Position numbers and translations under genes: made by a program. The notes beneath the pieces were generated by a model. That model did not search any database and had not been told where the DNA came from. It saw nothing but the letters and a program-made list of their open reading frames with translations. DNA of 64,000 nucleotides from Vitis vinifera (Eukaryota; Streptophyta; Magnoliopsida; Vitales; Vitaceae). Below are positions 13,048 through 23,648 of the stretch, one piece after another (the first letter of the stretch is position 1; every line of letters starts with the position of its first letter). The stretch spans positions 1,250,001 to 1,314,000 of the forward strand of contig NC_081822.1 in NCBI RefSeq assembly GCF_030704535.1, written 5' to 3'.

Positions 13048-13674
13048 TTTTCCTTGTTTGTTTTGTTTGATGAAAGCCCTTTTATCAACTGATTTTTCCC
13101 ACAATGTCCCTATGCTAGAACAGGAATGTGGACCAAGCCTAAATGTCTATATAGACACCAAATTTCAAGCTATGATAATCTTTTTCTGCATCTGCAATCC
13201 CGGCCTGCCACCTGGAATTTAGGAACCCACAAAGAAAAATAAAAATATTTTAATTACATATTCATCTTCTTAAAAAAAAAAAAAAATGATGAAAACTTTC
13301 TTGTAAAAGTAACCTTTCTCATCTTTGAACTCGATGAATAATCTAGACCTAAATACCCTTTAATATTTTTATTATTTACATATATGTTTTAAAAAAAATA
13401 TTATTTTTACCAAAAAAAAAAAAAGATATTTTTATCAAAAGTTGATATTTTTTAAGGTGAAAGGTTAGTTTTCCAAAATGAAAAAAATTTCATCCTTTTA
13501 ATTGATTATCCCAAAAAAAAATTATAGAAGTTTGTTTGGTTGATAAAAATATCCAAATCATGCTGGATGGTGCAATTCCAATTGGCTTTGATTTGCATAT
13601 AATTTTTAATTGATATAGTATAGTACTATGGTATCTTCTTTATTATACAAAGCTAATATTTGATTTTTAATCAT
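13048..13674. other. LOG upstream region
   Basis: About 200 bases of mixed composition next to the LOG start probably hold its leader and core promoter on the minus strand. No clear TATA box was found. From 13240 onward the DNA is AT-rich with A and T runs and no coding signal. Confidence 0.45.
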
Positions 13675-14437
13675 TGTAGGGACCCCTCCCTCCAAGACAC
13701 GTGGCACGCATCTTACAGTGACACATGACACGCATTATCATCCGGGTCACCCTCATTCGGACCTTTTTATAAAGCACACATGACACACTTTTTATATCTG
13801 GACTACCTCAAGGAAGAGCAAACGACGCTTACAAAGCATAGACATCCGGACGGCTTCCATAAATGCGTCTGCTCCACAATACATCTGGATAACCAACATG
13901 GGCTATCCAGATATGATTGTCCGGATCATTGACTAAAGTAAAGCGAGTCTTACACGCTATCACAACAACCAGCCATGACCCACGTCCCATCACCTGCAGA
14001 GTGAAAGGACGGGTTGAGGTGACAACAAGTCACTTTCCACGATCATTCTACATGATCACTTCCCACGATCTCTGACAGCTGCATCACCTACCACGGTTTC
14101 TGATAGCCGCTCGTAGGGTGGTGATGACCCAGTTGCCATCTAATGTCATCATGACAACATAAAATATCTCCCCACCATTAATGAGAGGAACAATACTCCT
14201 GGCACTATATATAAACCTTCACACGAAGAGGAAGGTAACCTCCTGATACCTAGTAAAAAGGTCAACTGATTTATATCTCCCTCTCTAACCATGACTAACA
14301 AAACCATCAGAGGGTGCATCCGAACACCCTATCCGAATGCCTTTTGCAGGTATGACGACTGAATCAAGAACCTTTGTGGGTTGAAATCGCGTGTCCATCC
14401 ATTCGGCAACTGCGTGGATGGACTCGAGGTATCAACA
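13675..14437. mobile_element. Solo LTR of an LTR retrotransposon (fossil)
   Basis: A 763-bp block of clearly higher GC content than its surroundings begins TGTAGGGACCCC and ends GTATCAACA, the TG...CA ends of LTRs. Flanks ATCAT (13670-13674) and CTCAT (14438-14442) look like a 5-bp target duplication differing at one base. A TATA box, CTATATATAAACC, lies near 14205-14217. No primer-binding site, polypurine tract or internal coding region adjoins it, so it is a lone LTR left by recombination. Superfamily (Gypsy or Copia) cannot be told from the LTR alone. The near-matching flanks suggest a moderately old insertion. Confidence 0.75.
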
Positions 14438-15591
14438 CTCATAATTTTAAATATAATGAACATTTTTAGCACCCAAATAAAAATAAAGTGGTAAAAAATA
14501 AACAAAAAATAATTAAATTCAAACAATTTGAAAATCTTAGAACTTTTAAATAGTTTATTTTATTTCTTTCCGGAAAATGACTTTATTTTTTAAATAAAAA
14601 TATTATATCAATTAGTACTTTTTCAAAAAGCAGTCATGTCATGATTTTAATTTCATTGTTTTTTACTTCTTTGTTATTTTGTATTTTATTGTTATTTAAT
14701 TTCTTCATAGCCTTTTTTTTTTCCTTTTGAGGAAAAAAAGAAGTCATAACATGGATTAATTTGGTTCGACCCCTCGAACGGTTTTGACTAAATACGTTTC
14801 ATCTTCGTAGGTTCTCACACCAAAACCCGAGGAAAGTAAAATGAAATTAACCCCTAAGAACATGTTACTTTACATTTTAGAATAAAGAGAAGTAATTAGT
14901 TGATCCACAGTAGAGGAAGATGATAGAGCAGCTGGTCCGTATGAAATGGAGTGATTGAATTCTGATAAAGTTAATCTCAGAGACACAGAACTCAGTTTGG
15001 ACTTTAGAGTGGTGGCCAATTCTCAAAAAGTGGTTAAAACAAAGAGGATAATTTTTTTTTTTTTAAATTTGTGTGGAATACCAATGATCGAGGTTCCCAA
15101 TCTTTGGACACCAATTTAGGGATCCCACATCGGCCAAAATCCACATCCACATCCTGCAAATTTTGCCACGTGTCCACTGGGCTTCCAGGTTTCAAGTTTT
15201 AACCCTTGGCCCCCCCACCCCTGTAAAGGACAAAAGGTTTGGCCCAGTCCATGTGATCATTGCAGCGGTTAAATTATTTTATTTTATTTTATTTTTGGGT
15301 ACAATCCAATAACAGTGCCATTCAAGAACATCATTCTCCTTGCACCAACCCTAGCAACTCTACTTGTGACCATCCTGTTTGAGCCTACTTCACTGTCATA
15401 TCATTTTGTTCAAAGTCTTCAATTCAAACCTAATTCACTCTTTTTTTTTCTTTTTTTTAATTTATATTAAAATCAAATTAATTGAGTCAAATTTGATTGA
15501 TTAGGTTATATGTACATGTATGATTAATAAGGTTATATGTGTAAATTCGAACCTAATTCAATCCAATTTATGGTTAGAAGTATTTAATTGA
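14438..15591. other. Intergenic region
   Basis: AT-rich DNA without a recognised gene. It includes a G-box-type GCCACGTGTCC near 15164 and several homopolymer runs. Nothing else is supported. Confidence 0.4.
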
Positions 15592-16611
15592 GGGAGAATT
15601 ATGTTTTGGGAGAATTACCTTTTGGGGATAGATGGACACCCAAATTAACAAAAGGTCCATATAATTCTTCAAATTGAGTTGAAGGATATGAAATAGTAAC
15701 GGACAAATATACCCTTTAAGAACACATATAAAATATTTTATAAAATTAAGTTAAATAATTTTTTTTCAATAATTTTTTTTTCAAAAATACTAAATTAAAT
15801 AAAAGTAGTTTTAAAAAATATTAAATTAAATAATTTTTTTTTTCAAAAACATTAAATTAAATAAATTTTTTTTCAAAAATATTAAATTAAAATTTTTTTT
15901 CAAAAATATTAAATTAAATAAATTTATTTTTCAAAAATATTAATTTTTTTTTTCTCAAAATCAACAAAGGGCATTTTTGAAAATACTGTTCAACTCAATT
16001 TTCATACTTTCATTGGGTCTTGAGCTCAATTTGAAGAGTTATATGAACCTTTTGTTAATTTGGGGGCCATCTACCCCCAAAACATAATGCTAAAAGAGTT
16101 GAAGGATATAATCCTTCAGTATTTTCAAAAATGCCCTTTGTTGATTTTGAGAAGAATAAAAATATTTTTCAAAAATATTTTTATTTAATTTAATATTTTT
16201 GAAAAATATTTTTATGTAATTTAATATTTTTTTAAATACTTTTATTTAAATTTAATATTTTTTTAAAAATAAAATTATTCAATTTAATATTTAAAAAAAT
16301 TATTTAATTTAATTTTTTGAAAACTACTTTTATTTAATTTTATATTTTTGAAAAAAATATATATAATTTAATATTTTTGAAAAAACATTATTTAATTTAA
16401 TATTTTTGAAAACTACTTTTATTTAATTTGGTATTTTTGAAAAAAAAAAATTGAAAAAAATTATTTAACTTAATTTTATAAAATATTTTATATGTATTTT
16501 TGAAGGGTATATTTGTCCGTTACTATTTCATATCCTTCAACTTAATTTGAAAAGTTATATGAACCTTTTGTTAATTTGGGGGTCTATCTACCTCCAAAAC
16601 ATAATTCTCCC
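15592..16611. mobile_element. Long-armed foldback (MULE-like) non-autonomous DNA transposon
   Basis: Both outer ends read GGGAGAATTATGTTTTGG (right end reverse-complemented). Inverted similarity continues inward for well over 100 bases, through CAAATTAACAAAAGGT and GTAACGGACAAATATACCC. Flanks TTTAATTGA (15583-15591) and TTTAATTTA (16612-16620) form a 9-bp duplication with one mismatch, the size made by Mutator-like elements. The arms consist of about 25-30-bp tandem units around AAATATTAAATTAAATAA, inverted on the right side. A third copy of the terminal module lies inside (about 16025-16090), and the inner pair 15966-15990 / 16118-16142 is itself inverted, so the element is compound or nested. 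No transposase frame is present. The superfamily is inferred from duplication length. Confidence 0.7.
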
Positions 16612-16659
16612 TTTAATTTAAATCTAATTTTTCTTAATTATATCTATCAATTTTAAGAA

Positions 16660-16756
16660 TATATTTAATAGTGATTTTAAAAAATATTTTTAATATTTAT
16701 AATACCTGAATGACAAAAAATTTTAAATATTAAAAACAAAATCACTATCAAATGGA
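16660..16756. repeat. Small MITE-like hairpin
   Basis: The left arm TTTAATAGTGATTTT pairs with a right arm whose reverse complement is TTTGATAGTGATTTTG; the arms are separated by about 60 AT-rich bases. The same GATAGTGATTTT end appears at the start of the repeat near 53845. Confidence 0.45.
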
Positions 16757-17334
16757 CTCTAAATCAAATTTATTGAATCGGTCATAATATTTTTCTAACC
16801 TATATGTATATGTTTATATTATTATTTGTATAATAAATAATTACAAAATAAATAAAATTTATTTATTTTCCTAACAAAATGAAATTATATATATAATAAA
16901 AAATAATATTATTGTATAAGATAATATAAATTATAAATATTAAATCAAGTTGTATTGCTTGAATCTTAACATGAACTCAACTTTAATTAAAATTTGATTA
17001 TAAAAATTCAACTCAAATATTAAAAATTATTGTTAAAGCTTTTTCAAATATGGGGTTGAAGTCAAGTAAAATTGGGTAAATTTATTCAAATTGCATTGCG
17101 CTCATGATTCTTAGGCGGAGTCATGGACTCATGGAGTCATGTCCACATTATAAATATTTGGATGGGACAACTCTTGAAATTAAAATTATGATTTTAAAAG
17201 AGTTTATTTATTAAATTATGAATTTGTTTTAAGAGGCTTTGGATGTTTGTAAAATGTTAACGTGGACAAATTTAAGGCTCGATAATGGCAAAGCTCTTTC
17301 AATCCCCAAAGTAGAATATTGAATTTAAAAATAA

Positions 17335-17520
17335 ATTAAATAGGTGTTTAATAAATCAATTTAATAATTTATTTTAAGTTATTAAGTGAATTAAATATGT
17401 TTGATAAAATAATTTAATAGTGTGACTTAAAGTAAAAAATAAATTTAAATAATAAATAAAAATAATTAATTTATTTTTAAGTTTACATATTTATTTTACT
17501 TTTTTACTCTTATTAAATAG
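17335..17520. repeat. MITE-like repeat, shared with 30950-31112
   Basis: The segment with AGTTATTAAGTGAATTAAAT, ATGTTTGATAAAATAATTT and AAAGTAAAAAATAAA is similar to the reverse complement of 30950-31112 in the same order. This is a dispersed non-coding repeat. Its ends were not resolved. Confidence 0.45.
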
Positions 17521-19170
17521 TAACCTTCATAATTTCTTTAGGTACTTTACAACTTTCATTGTTATTTCACCCCATTAATCATAATTACAAGTTATGAGGA
17601 TAAATATGTTAATTTTGTAATGTAAAATAAGTTTTAAGTTAATTTGATAAAATATTCTTGATACTTAAAAATAAAAATTAAGTAATAATTTAAGTATAAT
17701 TTAATTTAAAATTAAATTAAATCATTAAATAATAAATATTAAGTTTTATTAAATAATCGTTAAGTTATAATTTATTTTTATATTTAAATCTAATTTATTT
17801 ATATATTTTATTTTTAAATTAAGTAATTACTTTTGCAATGTCCTAATTTTTTTATTATATAAATATGTTTTAAAATTATGAACGTCCAGAATAAATAGAC
17901 AATTTCCACGTGGGGTTGAAATTTTTAGCAAATTAAGAAAAAAAATGAAATTAAAAATGCCAACATCGTGGAATTGGAAGTGGAGTTCAGTCAAAATGTC
18001 CAAGATAATAAACGAATTAAAAGACCTACATGTGGATTTATAATACCTAGTCTTATCCGTTTGCTGCTTTTAGATACTTTGGGAAGCAATGTCCATGGAC
18101 CCACCACCACCTCAAATTCTCTCCCACGACCATAAAAATAAAAATTAAAAAATTAAAAAAATAATAGTAATAATTCCAAACCCTGACTTCCAACATGCCA
18201 AAAACGAGGAAGAAAAAAGGACAAAAAAAAAAAAGAAAGAAAAAAAAAAAAGAAAAAAGAAAAAAGAAAAAGGAAAACCATGCGAATTCCTTGAATTTGA
18301 AACCGCCTTTCTGGGTAAGCCCCAGTGCATCATCATAGTTGAAAGGGACAAAAAGGAAGACCTAAAGAAATGAAAAATAAAAGATGTCGTCGTCCATGGA
18401 ATGTGATTGATAAATCCCTGATTGTCCTTAAAACTGTATCTTTCATGAAAGATTAAAAATAAAATATAAAATTATGGAAAGCATTAAATGTATCATTTGT
18501 CAAAGGTCTTATCCTCAAAAACGCTTTTACGAATTCTAAATATCTTTTTAAGTTTATATCAATCTATAACTTTTTATTTTATATTTTTATTGAATAAGAA
18601 TATTAATTTTATAAATAAAATATATATATATATATACCAAACATTATTTTATTGAACACGTAAAGAATAAAAAATCCCAAAGGAGATGAGGGAGTATGAG
18701 TTGGCACAAAAAATCTCTTTCACGTGGTCAACTGTTTGATCCAGCTCGCATCATTCATGTCAATAGAGGAGGAATAGAAATAGATATTAATACAATATAT
18801 GCTTGGTTTTGGCAAGTGGCGTTTACGTACACAACTTGTCCAATTGTGATTTCGTGAAAAAGAATATGCATGACTTTACATTAATTTTCAACCTTTTAGT
18901 ATTGTATCCCCACTTAGGACTTCACGGGGCCACTTCCCTCGAGTAACTGGGGTGACACAAGTTGGCTGTCCGAGGAGTAGTATTGATCGAAATCAATTAA
19001 ATAATAATAATTTTTATATTATTATTTATTGACATAAATTTTTATCAACCAAAAATTGAAAAGGAAAGAATGTTGGGCAGGGGTAGGGGCTCAATTTGGA
19101 AGGTGGGGCGTGGTGAGTGGTGTGGACTTTTGCCTTTCGTTTACAAGTTGGCAAATGCCCCCAGTGCCCC

Positions 19171-19210
19171 ACAGGGCCACAGTCATCCCCACAAGGCCAC
19201 AGTCATCCCC
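19171..19210. repeat. 20-bp tandem duplication
   Basis: Two adjacent 20-bp units, ACAGGGCCACAGTCATCCCC and the same with one base changed (ACAAGG...). It is a small local duplication in otherwise gene-free DNA. Confidence 0.9.
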
Positions 19211-20584
19211 ACCATCATAAAGTGTAGAATTTCACGTTCCAATTAAAGATAAGGCCCGTTTCAAGCCACGTCTAAAATGTGCTTTTTACCACAAATAGTT
19301 ACTTTTTTATATGCCCTTTGAGAAAAGTAAAGGTCTCTCTTCGAAACGGGGTGGGTTGGGGATGACAGCCATACCCACTCTAGCTCATCCTGGATTTTTT
19401 TTTTTTTTTTTTATTATTATTTTTGTGCACGTGTATATACATTCTTCATAGTCAAAGGAATCAAATATATACAAGAATTTACCAATCTCATATGACTTGA
19501 AAAATTAAGACCACCTTACCTATAATATTAATGAAACCAAACCTTGTCCACCCACCATAATTCCATTAATTGTAGGTGTCACAACCTCTCATGAAGCATG
19601 GACCATTCTTACCAATACCTATATCAAACCATTGCGGGACCACATCAAGCAAGTCAAGAGCCCACCTTAAGAATCCCACCAAGGGAATTCTTAAGGTCGA
19701 AGGAATCAAATACATAAGAATTTAACATTTGTAATAATAACGTGATCAAGAGGAAATTAATTCACTATGATAAAAGGGAGTATGATTTATTATTTCAGTC
19801 AAAGATGCATGCATATGATTCATCATATAAGGAGAAACCTATGTCTACAATAAAATCTTATCTTATCTTATCTAATCTATGACCTTTCTTTAAAAAATAA
19901 AAATAAAAATTCTTACAAAATACTATGGAAAGCATCAAAGACTTAAAAAGGAAAATTTGAGAGACTTCTCCACACTCGGTTCATTATATATATACACCGA
20001 CACCACTTTTATCTCATCTTTTAAATTTGACTTATACACACAGTACCTAATTGATCTACGAATCCAGTCTGCAAGCAGAGTCCACCCAAATTCTTATCCA
20101 ACTAGCTACTCCCATCTTCTATGTGTTGCCTTCTTTTTAGATAAACCAAAACCCCCACCTTCAAAAAAATTTTTAAAAAAGGGTCTTTAAATTCTGCCCA
20201 CCGCCTCTAATTCTTGGCAGTTTCCTGGAAACTCATTCTCACCCCCAACTGTGGATCTTAGTCTTGGATTCTTTGTTAGGCACAGACAAAACAAAGCAAT
20301 ACACAGTTGTAAGTGATGCTCCCATGTAATAATTTTTATTAAAAAAAAATGCCCATTTTTATAAGCTTCTTGCTTAATTGTAAGTTGTAACATCTTTTCT
20401 TTTTGTAATACTAACACCGCCTGGCTTCCCCTCGTGCATGTACATGCTATTATACTGGACAATTTGTAAAGGAGAAGCTTCCTTTCTCAAGCTTTTGGTC
20501 TCCTCGGCTGTTACCCTCCGTACTAGAAAGGATACTTCATGGTCCTTTTCCTCAAAACCCCAGATCCATTTTATGGTAAACTTC

Positions 20585-20593
20585 TATATATAT
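20585..20593 (+). promoter_or_regulatory. Candidate TATA box of the DUF241 gene
   Basis: TATATATAT-type sequence about 120 bases before the ATG at 20714. It would give a leader of roughly 90 bases. The sequence TTCTTTCGTCACATAATTACAG ends in AG directly before the ATG, so a leader intron is possible but not shown. Confidence 0.45.
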
Positions 20594-20713
20594 GTTCATT
20601 TGAGGATGAAAGGGTGATGGAGTTTTGTATTGTGTAGTTGATTATCCTCAAAACCCTAGCTAAACCCCTTCTTAGCCCACAGCTTTTTTGTTTCTTTCGT
20701 CACATAATTACAG

Positions 20714-21397
20714 ATGTCGCGTCCAAATTTTGATGCTCTGAGAGAGCTGCACGAGTGTGCTAATGATCGGCTCCATATTCACTCGCCCATAATTCAACAA
20801 GCTCTCGTACACCACCATCAAGAAAAATGGGTTCAGGAGATTTCAGAATCGGCTCTGAGGATTCTGGACGTCTGCAGCTTAACGAAAGATGTCCTCCTCC
20901 TCGTCAAACAGCACCTCCAAGACCTTCAATCCACGATTCGAAGAACCAGCATCGGCGAGACGGGCTTTGAGAGCAAACTCGCTGCTTACGATCTGTTCAG
21001 GAAGAAGTTAAAGAAGGAGATGGTGAAGTGGCTGCGGTCACTGAAAGGAACGAAGAAGAACAAGCCCATGATCATCTCCGACCAGCTCTCAGTCGTAGAC
21101 CACAACCTTGTGGCGGTGGGGAATGTGTTGGGAGAGGTGAGAGAGACCACCATCTCCATTGTGGATTCTCTGCAGTCCCTAATGTCTATTCCGAGGCCAA
21201 AGTCTGGGTCGTTGGCCTTGAAGCTAATGCGGATGAGTAATGGGCAAAATCAAAATGTGTATGAAAGATATGATGCGAAGACGTTTGAGGCAGTGGAGAT
21301 GGCCATAGATGATATTGGATTTGAGCTAGAGTGTATATTCAGGCGTCTGATTCAGACTAGGGTTTCGCTTCTCAACATACTCTCACCAGCTAGCTAG
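20714..21397 (+). CDS. DUF241 domain protein, function unknown
   Basis: Single-exon gene of 227 residues ending in TAG. It belongs to the plant DUF241 family (PF03087), whose biochemical role is not established. Typical elements appear in order: LRELHECANDRL (about 9-20), IIQQAL...EKWVQEISESALRILDVCSLTKDVLL, QHLQDLQSTIRR (about 73-84), GETGFESKLAAYDLFRKKLKKEMVKWLRSLKG, a middle helix VGNVLGEVRETTISIVDSLQSLM, and the C-terminal signature ECIFRRLIQTRVSLLNIL. It looks mainly alpha-helical, with no membrane segment or clear targeting peptide. It is shorter than many relatives because it lacks the N-terminal SFHxRSxSLP-type tail, which the pseudogene at 5079-5979 still shows. No in-frame upstream ATG restores that tail. 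The frame is intact and codon use looks normal. Confidence 0.9.
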   Translation: MSRPNFDALRELHECANDRLHIHSPIIQQALVHHHQEKWVQEISESALRILDVCSLTKDVLLLVKQHLQDLQSTIRRTSIGETGFESKLAAYDLFRKKLKKEMVKWLRSLKGTKKNKPMIISDQLSVVDHNLVAVGNVLGEVRETTISIVDSLQSLMSIPRPKSGSLALKLMRMSNGQNQNVYERYDAKTFEAVEMAIDDIGFELECIFRRLIQTRVSLLNILSPAS

Positions 21398-23648
21398 GAG
21401 GTTGGATCCATGGATATTGTTGTATTGCTGGTCTGGGCCAGCAAAATGAATAATGTGTGGCAACACAATATTTTAAGTGCTTGGGTTGCTGTCAGCTTGG
21501 GACAAAACTAAACCTAACGATTCTTTAATTCTGAGTTTAATTGTCTACACCAATTGATATATAATCTGCTCATTGTATTGTATTGTATTCTTTTATTGTT
21601 TGAATAAAATTTGATATATTCTCATTTATTTGAAAGCTTGAGCTCGTAGAGTGTCAATCTGAATAAATTATGATATTTTCATTCTGAGTCCCAAGTTTCC
21701 TTCCACATTGGAGAAAAAAAAAGTAAAACTCTAGTCCCTATTCAGTTATGATAAAAGCGTTTTTGTTTGGTTAGTAACACTTCTATCAATAGGTGTTTTG
21801 TTAAAACTTAAAAAGAGAATCAATTAATATCTGAATATAAACTTCAAAAAATATAAAATAAAAATCTTTTTTTATAATGTCTTTTGATAATATGCTATAT
21901 AATAAAAAATAATAATTAATTTTTAAAAGACGAACTTAACAATTGGTAGTCTGCTAGTCCAAGAAGAACTTTAGTGGTTCTCTAGATTTTAAAAAAATGA
22001 ATTTTACCATTTTATCAACTCTCTTGTTTTTGTAAGAAAACGCTTATAAATGAATTAATATCCTAAAATCACTCACTCCTATGCGGTTCCTGGACACTCT
22101 CACAAAAAGGGAATTGCATTGAATCCGGAAACTAGAAATAAAGAATTTAAAATAAAGTGCGCAGGTAACATGGGGAGATCCATGGGCAATCCAACAAAAA
22201 CTTCAGCCTGATCCACCGCAAACAATTGGGATCGATTAAGCCGCCCCACTTCCTTAAGCCTGATTTGGAAATGGGAGTTTCTTTTAATACCTCACTAACA
22301 AGCGAATAAAAATTTTCCTTTCTAATTTTGTAAGATGGCCTGGCGCAGTAAAACGCCCAAGCTACCCTGCCGTTTCAGCCCCAAACCTGTTTGGGTTTGA
22401 TTCAGAGAAAAAGGGATGAGAACTGCGGAAATGCCAGGCATTCTTCATAGAAAACTAAAACCGAATTTAAGGTTTTTCTACTCAATTACAGAAAGCACCC
22501 ACATCCCCACTGCAAAAATACAAATCATTTTTTAGGGAATAGGGGAGGTTGATGCAAGTCTAACATGTTTTTCTTGTTTTATTCTCACTTGTGTAAAACA
22601 GTTGAAAATGTATTCTCAAAGAACGAACTATCAGGAATGGTAAAGGTAAAAAGGCCTAAAGGGAAGAGAATCATATTGAACAGAAGCTGAAGATTGGAGG
22701 AAGGTGGTAGGGATGCGAAAGCAAACGGATAGATTCAGGACATTATCTAAATATATTCTCATCCTTCTCACAAACCCAACCCATATCAAGGCATGCCATG
22801 TAACTTACATAAAAAAATGTGATAGAGAGATAAATAAAAGAACTGAATATGCAGGAGGGCACATATCAAAAGTTCAAACTATGCATTACAGAATAACATG
22901 ACTGCCTTGAGTTATGCAGAATTACACCATGCTCATCACAATCTTCCCTTAATGTCTATTTATTCAACAGAAATCAACAAAGATGTTCCAGTCTTTCAGA
23001 ACCCACTAACACAACATTTTATGCTTTTTCATTTCAGCTCCTCTTCATCAAGATGCCTGGAAACAACAATGTAGAATGGTATGTGAGATACAGAGAGACT
23101 AATGACACTATAGAGATGACCCACATAGCCTAATTATTCTTGTATCCTATTGAGATGACCTCTACTGCATATAAAAGCTATATAGTCCTGTGCATATAAA
23201 CTCCACTCTAAGCCTCCAACCCATTCCCACTTTGATACTGTCATATCAAACACCCTTGCAGAATATAAAAATCTTATTAGTTGGGCACACTCCTACCATT
23301 ATGTGTGTTTGACAAATTTACATGTTCTTTGAACAGACATCCTCAAGGGTGTTATCAACTTCATTTTACATAAAAGTAAAAATTATATACAACCACCAAA
23401 GCTATAAGCTATCATGATCAATGTGAGTAGTGTTTGGTATTCATGTGACTCATTGAAACACAAAATCAAGTCCATACATTTAACTAGAAAGATCTATGAA
23501 GACTACATACATCACTCGAATGTTCATTTGGTCGAGAATACCACAAAAGAATCAATAGGCATATGAAAGCAATAAAGTTCTCTTTCAACCTAGGCTGAGC
23601 CATTTTTACCACCTGTCAACTAAGCAGTGGCTGAGAAATTACCTCATA
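21398..23648. other. Intergenic region between convergent genes
   Basis: Contains the DUF241 3' UTR at the left. A less AT-rich patch at about 22075-22450 shows no frame I recognise on either strand. From about 23000 on, the minus strand probably includes the 3' UTR of the complex I gene ending at 23649. Confidence 0.4.
21603..21608 (+). terminator. Candidate poly(A) signal of the DUF241 gene
   Basis: AATAAA about 205 bases after the stop codon, following a TGTATTGTATTGTATT U-rich stretch that fits a plant far-upstream element. Confidence 0.5.

Larger units (their letters stand above)
16612..20713. other. AT-rich intergenic region upstream of the DUF241 gene
   Basis: No protein-like frame is found. 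The region holds a small hairpin at 16660-16756, a MITE-like segment at 17335-17520 and homopurine A/G runs near 18210-18275. It also holds a 20-bp tandem duplication at 19171-19210 and a T-run near 19393-19412. The last 130 bases carry the likely TATA box and leader of the DUF241 gene. Confidence 0.5.

Noticed and set aside
14761-14790. GGTTCGACCCC-type string resembling a tRNA T-arm
   Set aside because: No acceptor stem, D-arm or anticodon arm can be placed around it. The same holds for GGTTCGACC near 7680.
22075-22450. Less AT-rich patch suggesting a gene or snoRNA
   Set aside because: No open frame with family resemblance and no convincing box C/D or H/ACA layout on either strand.
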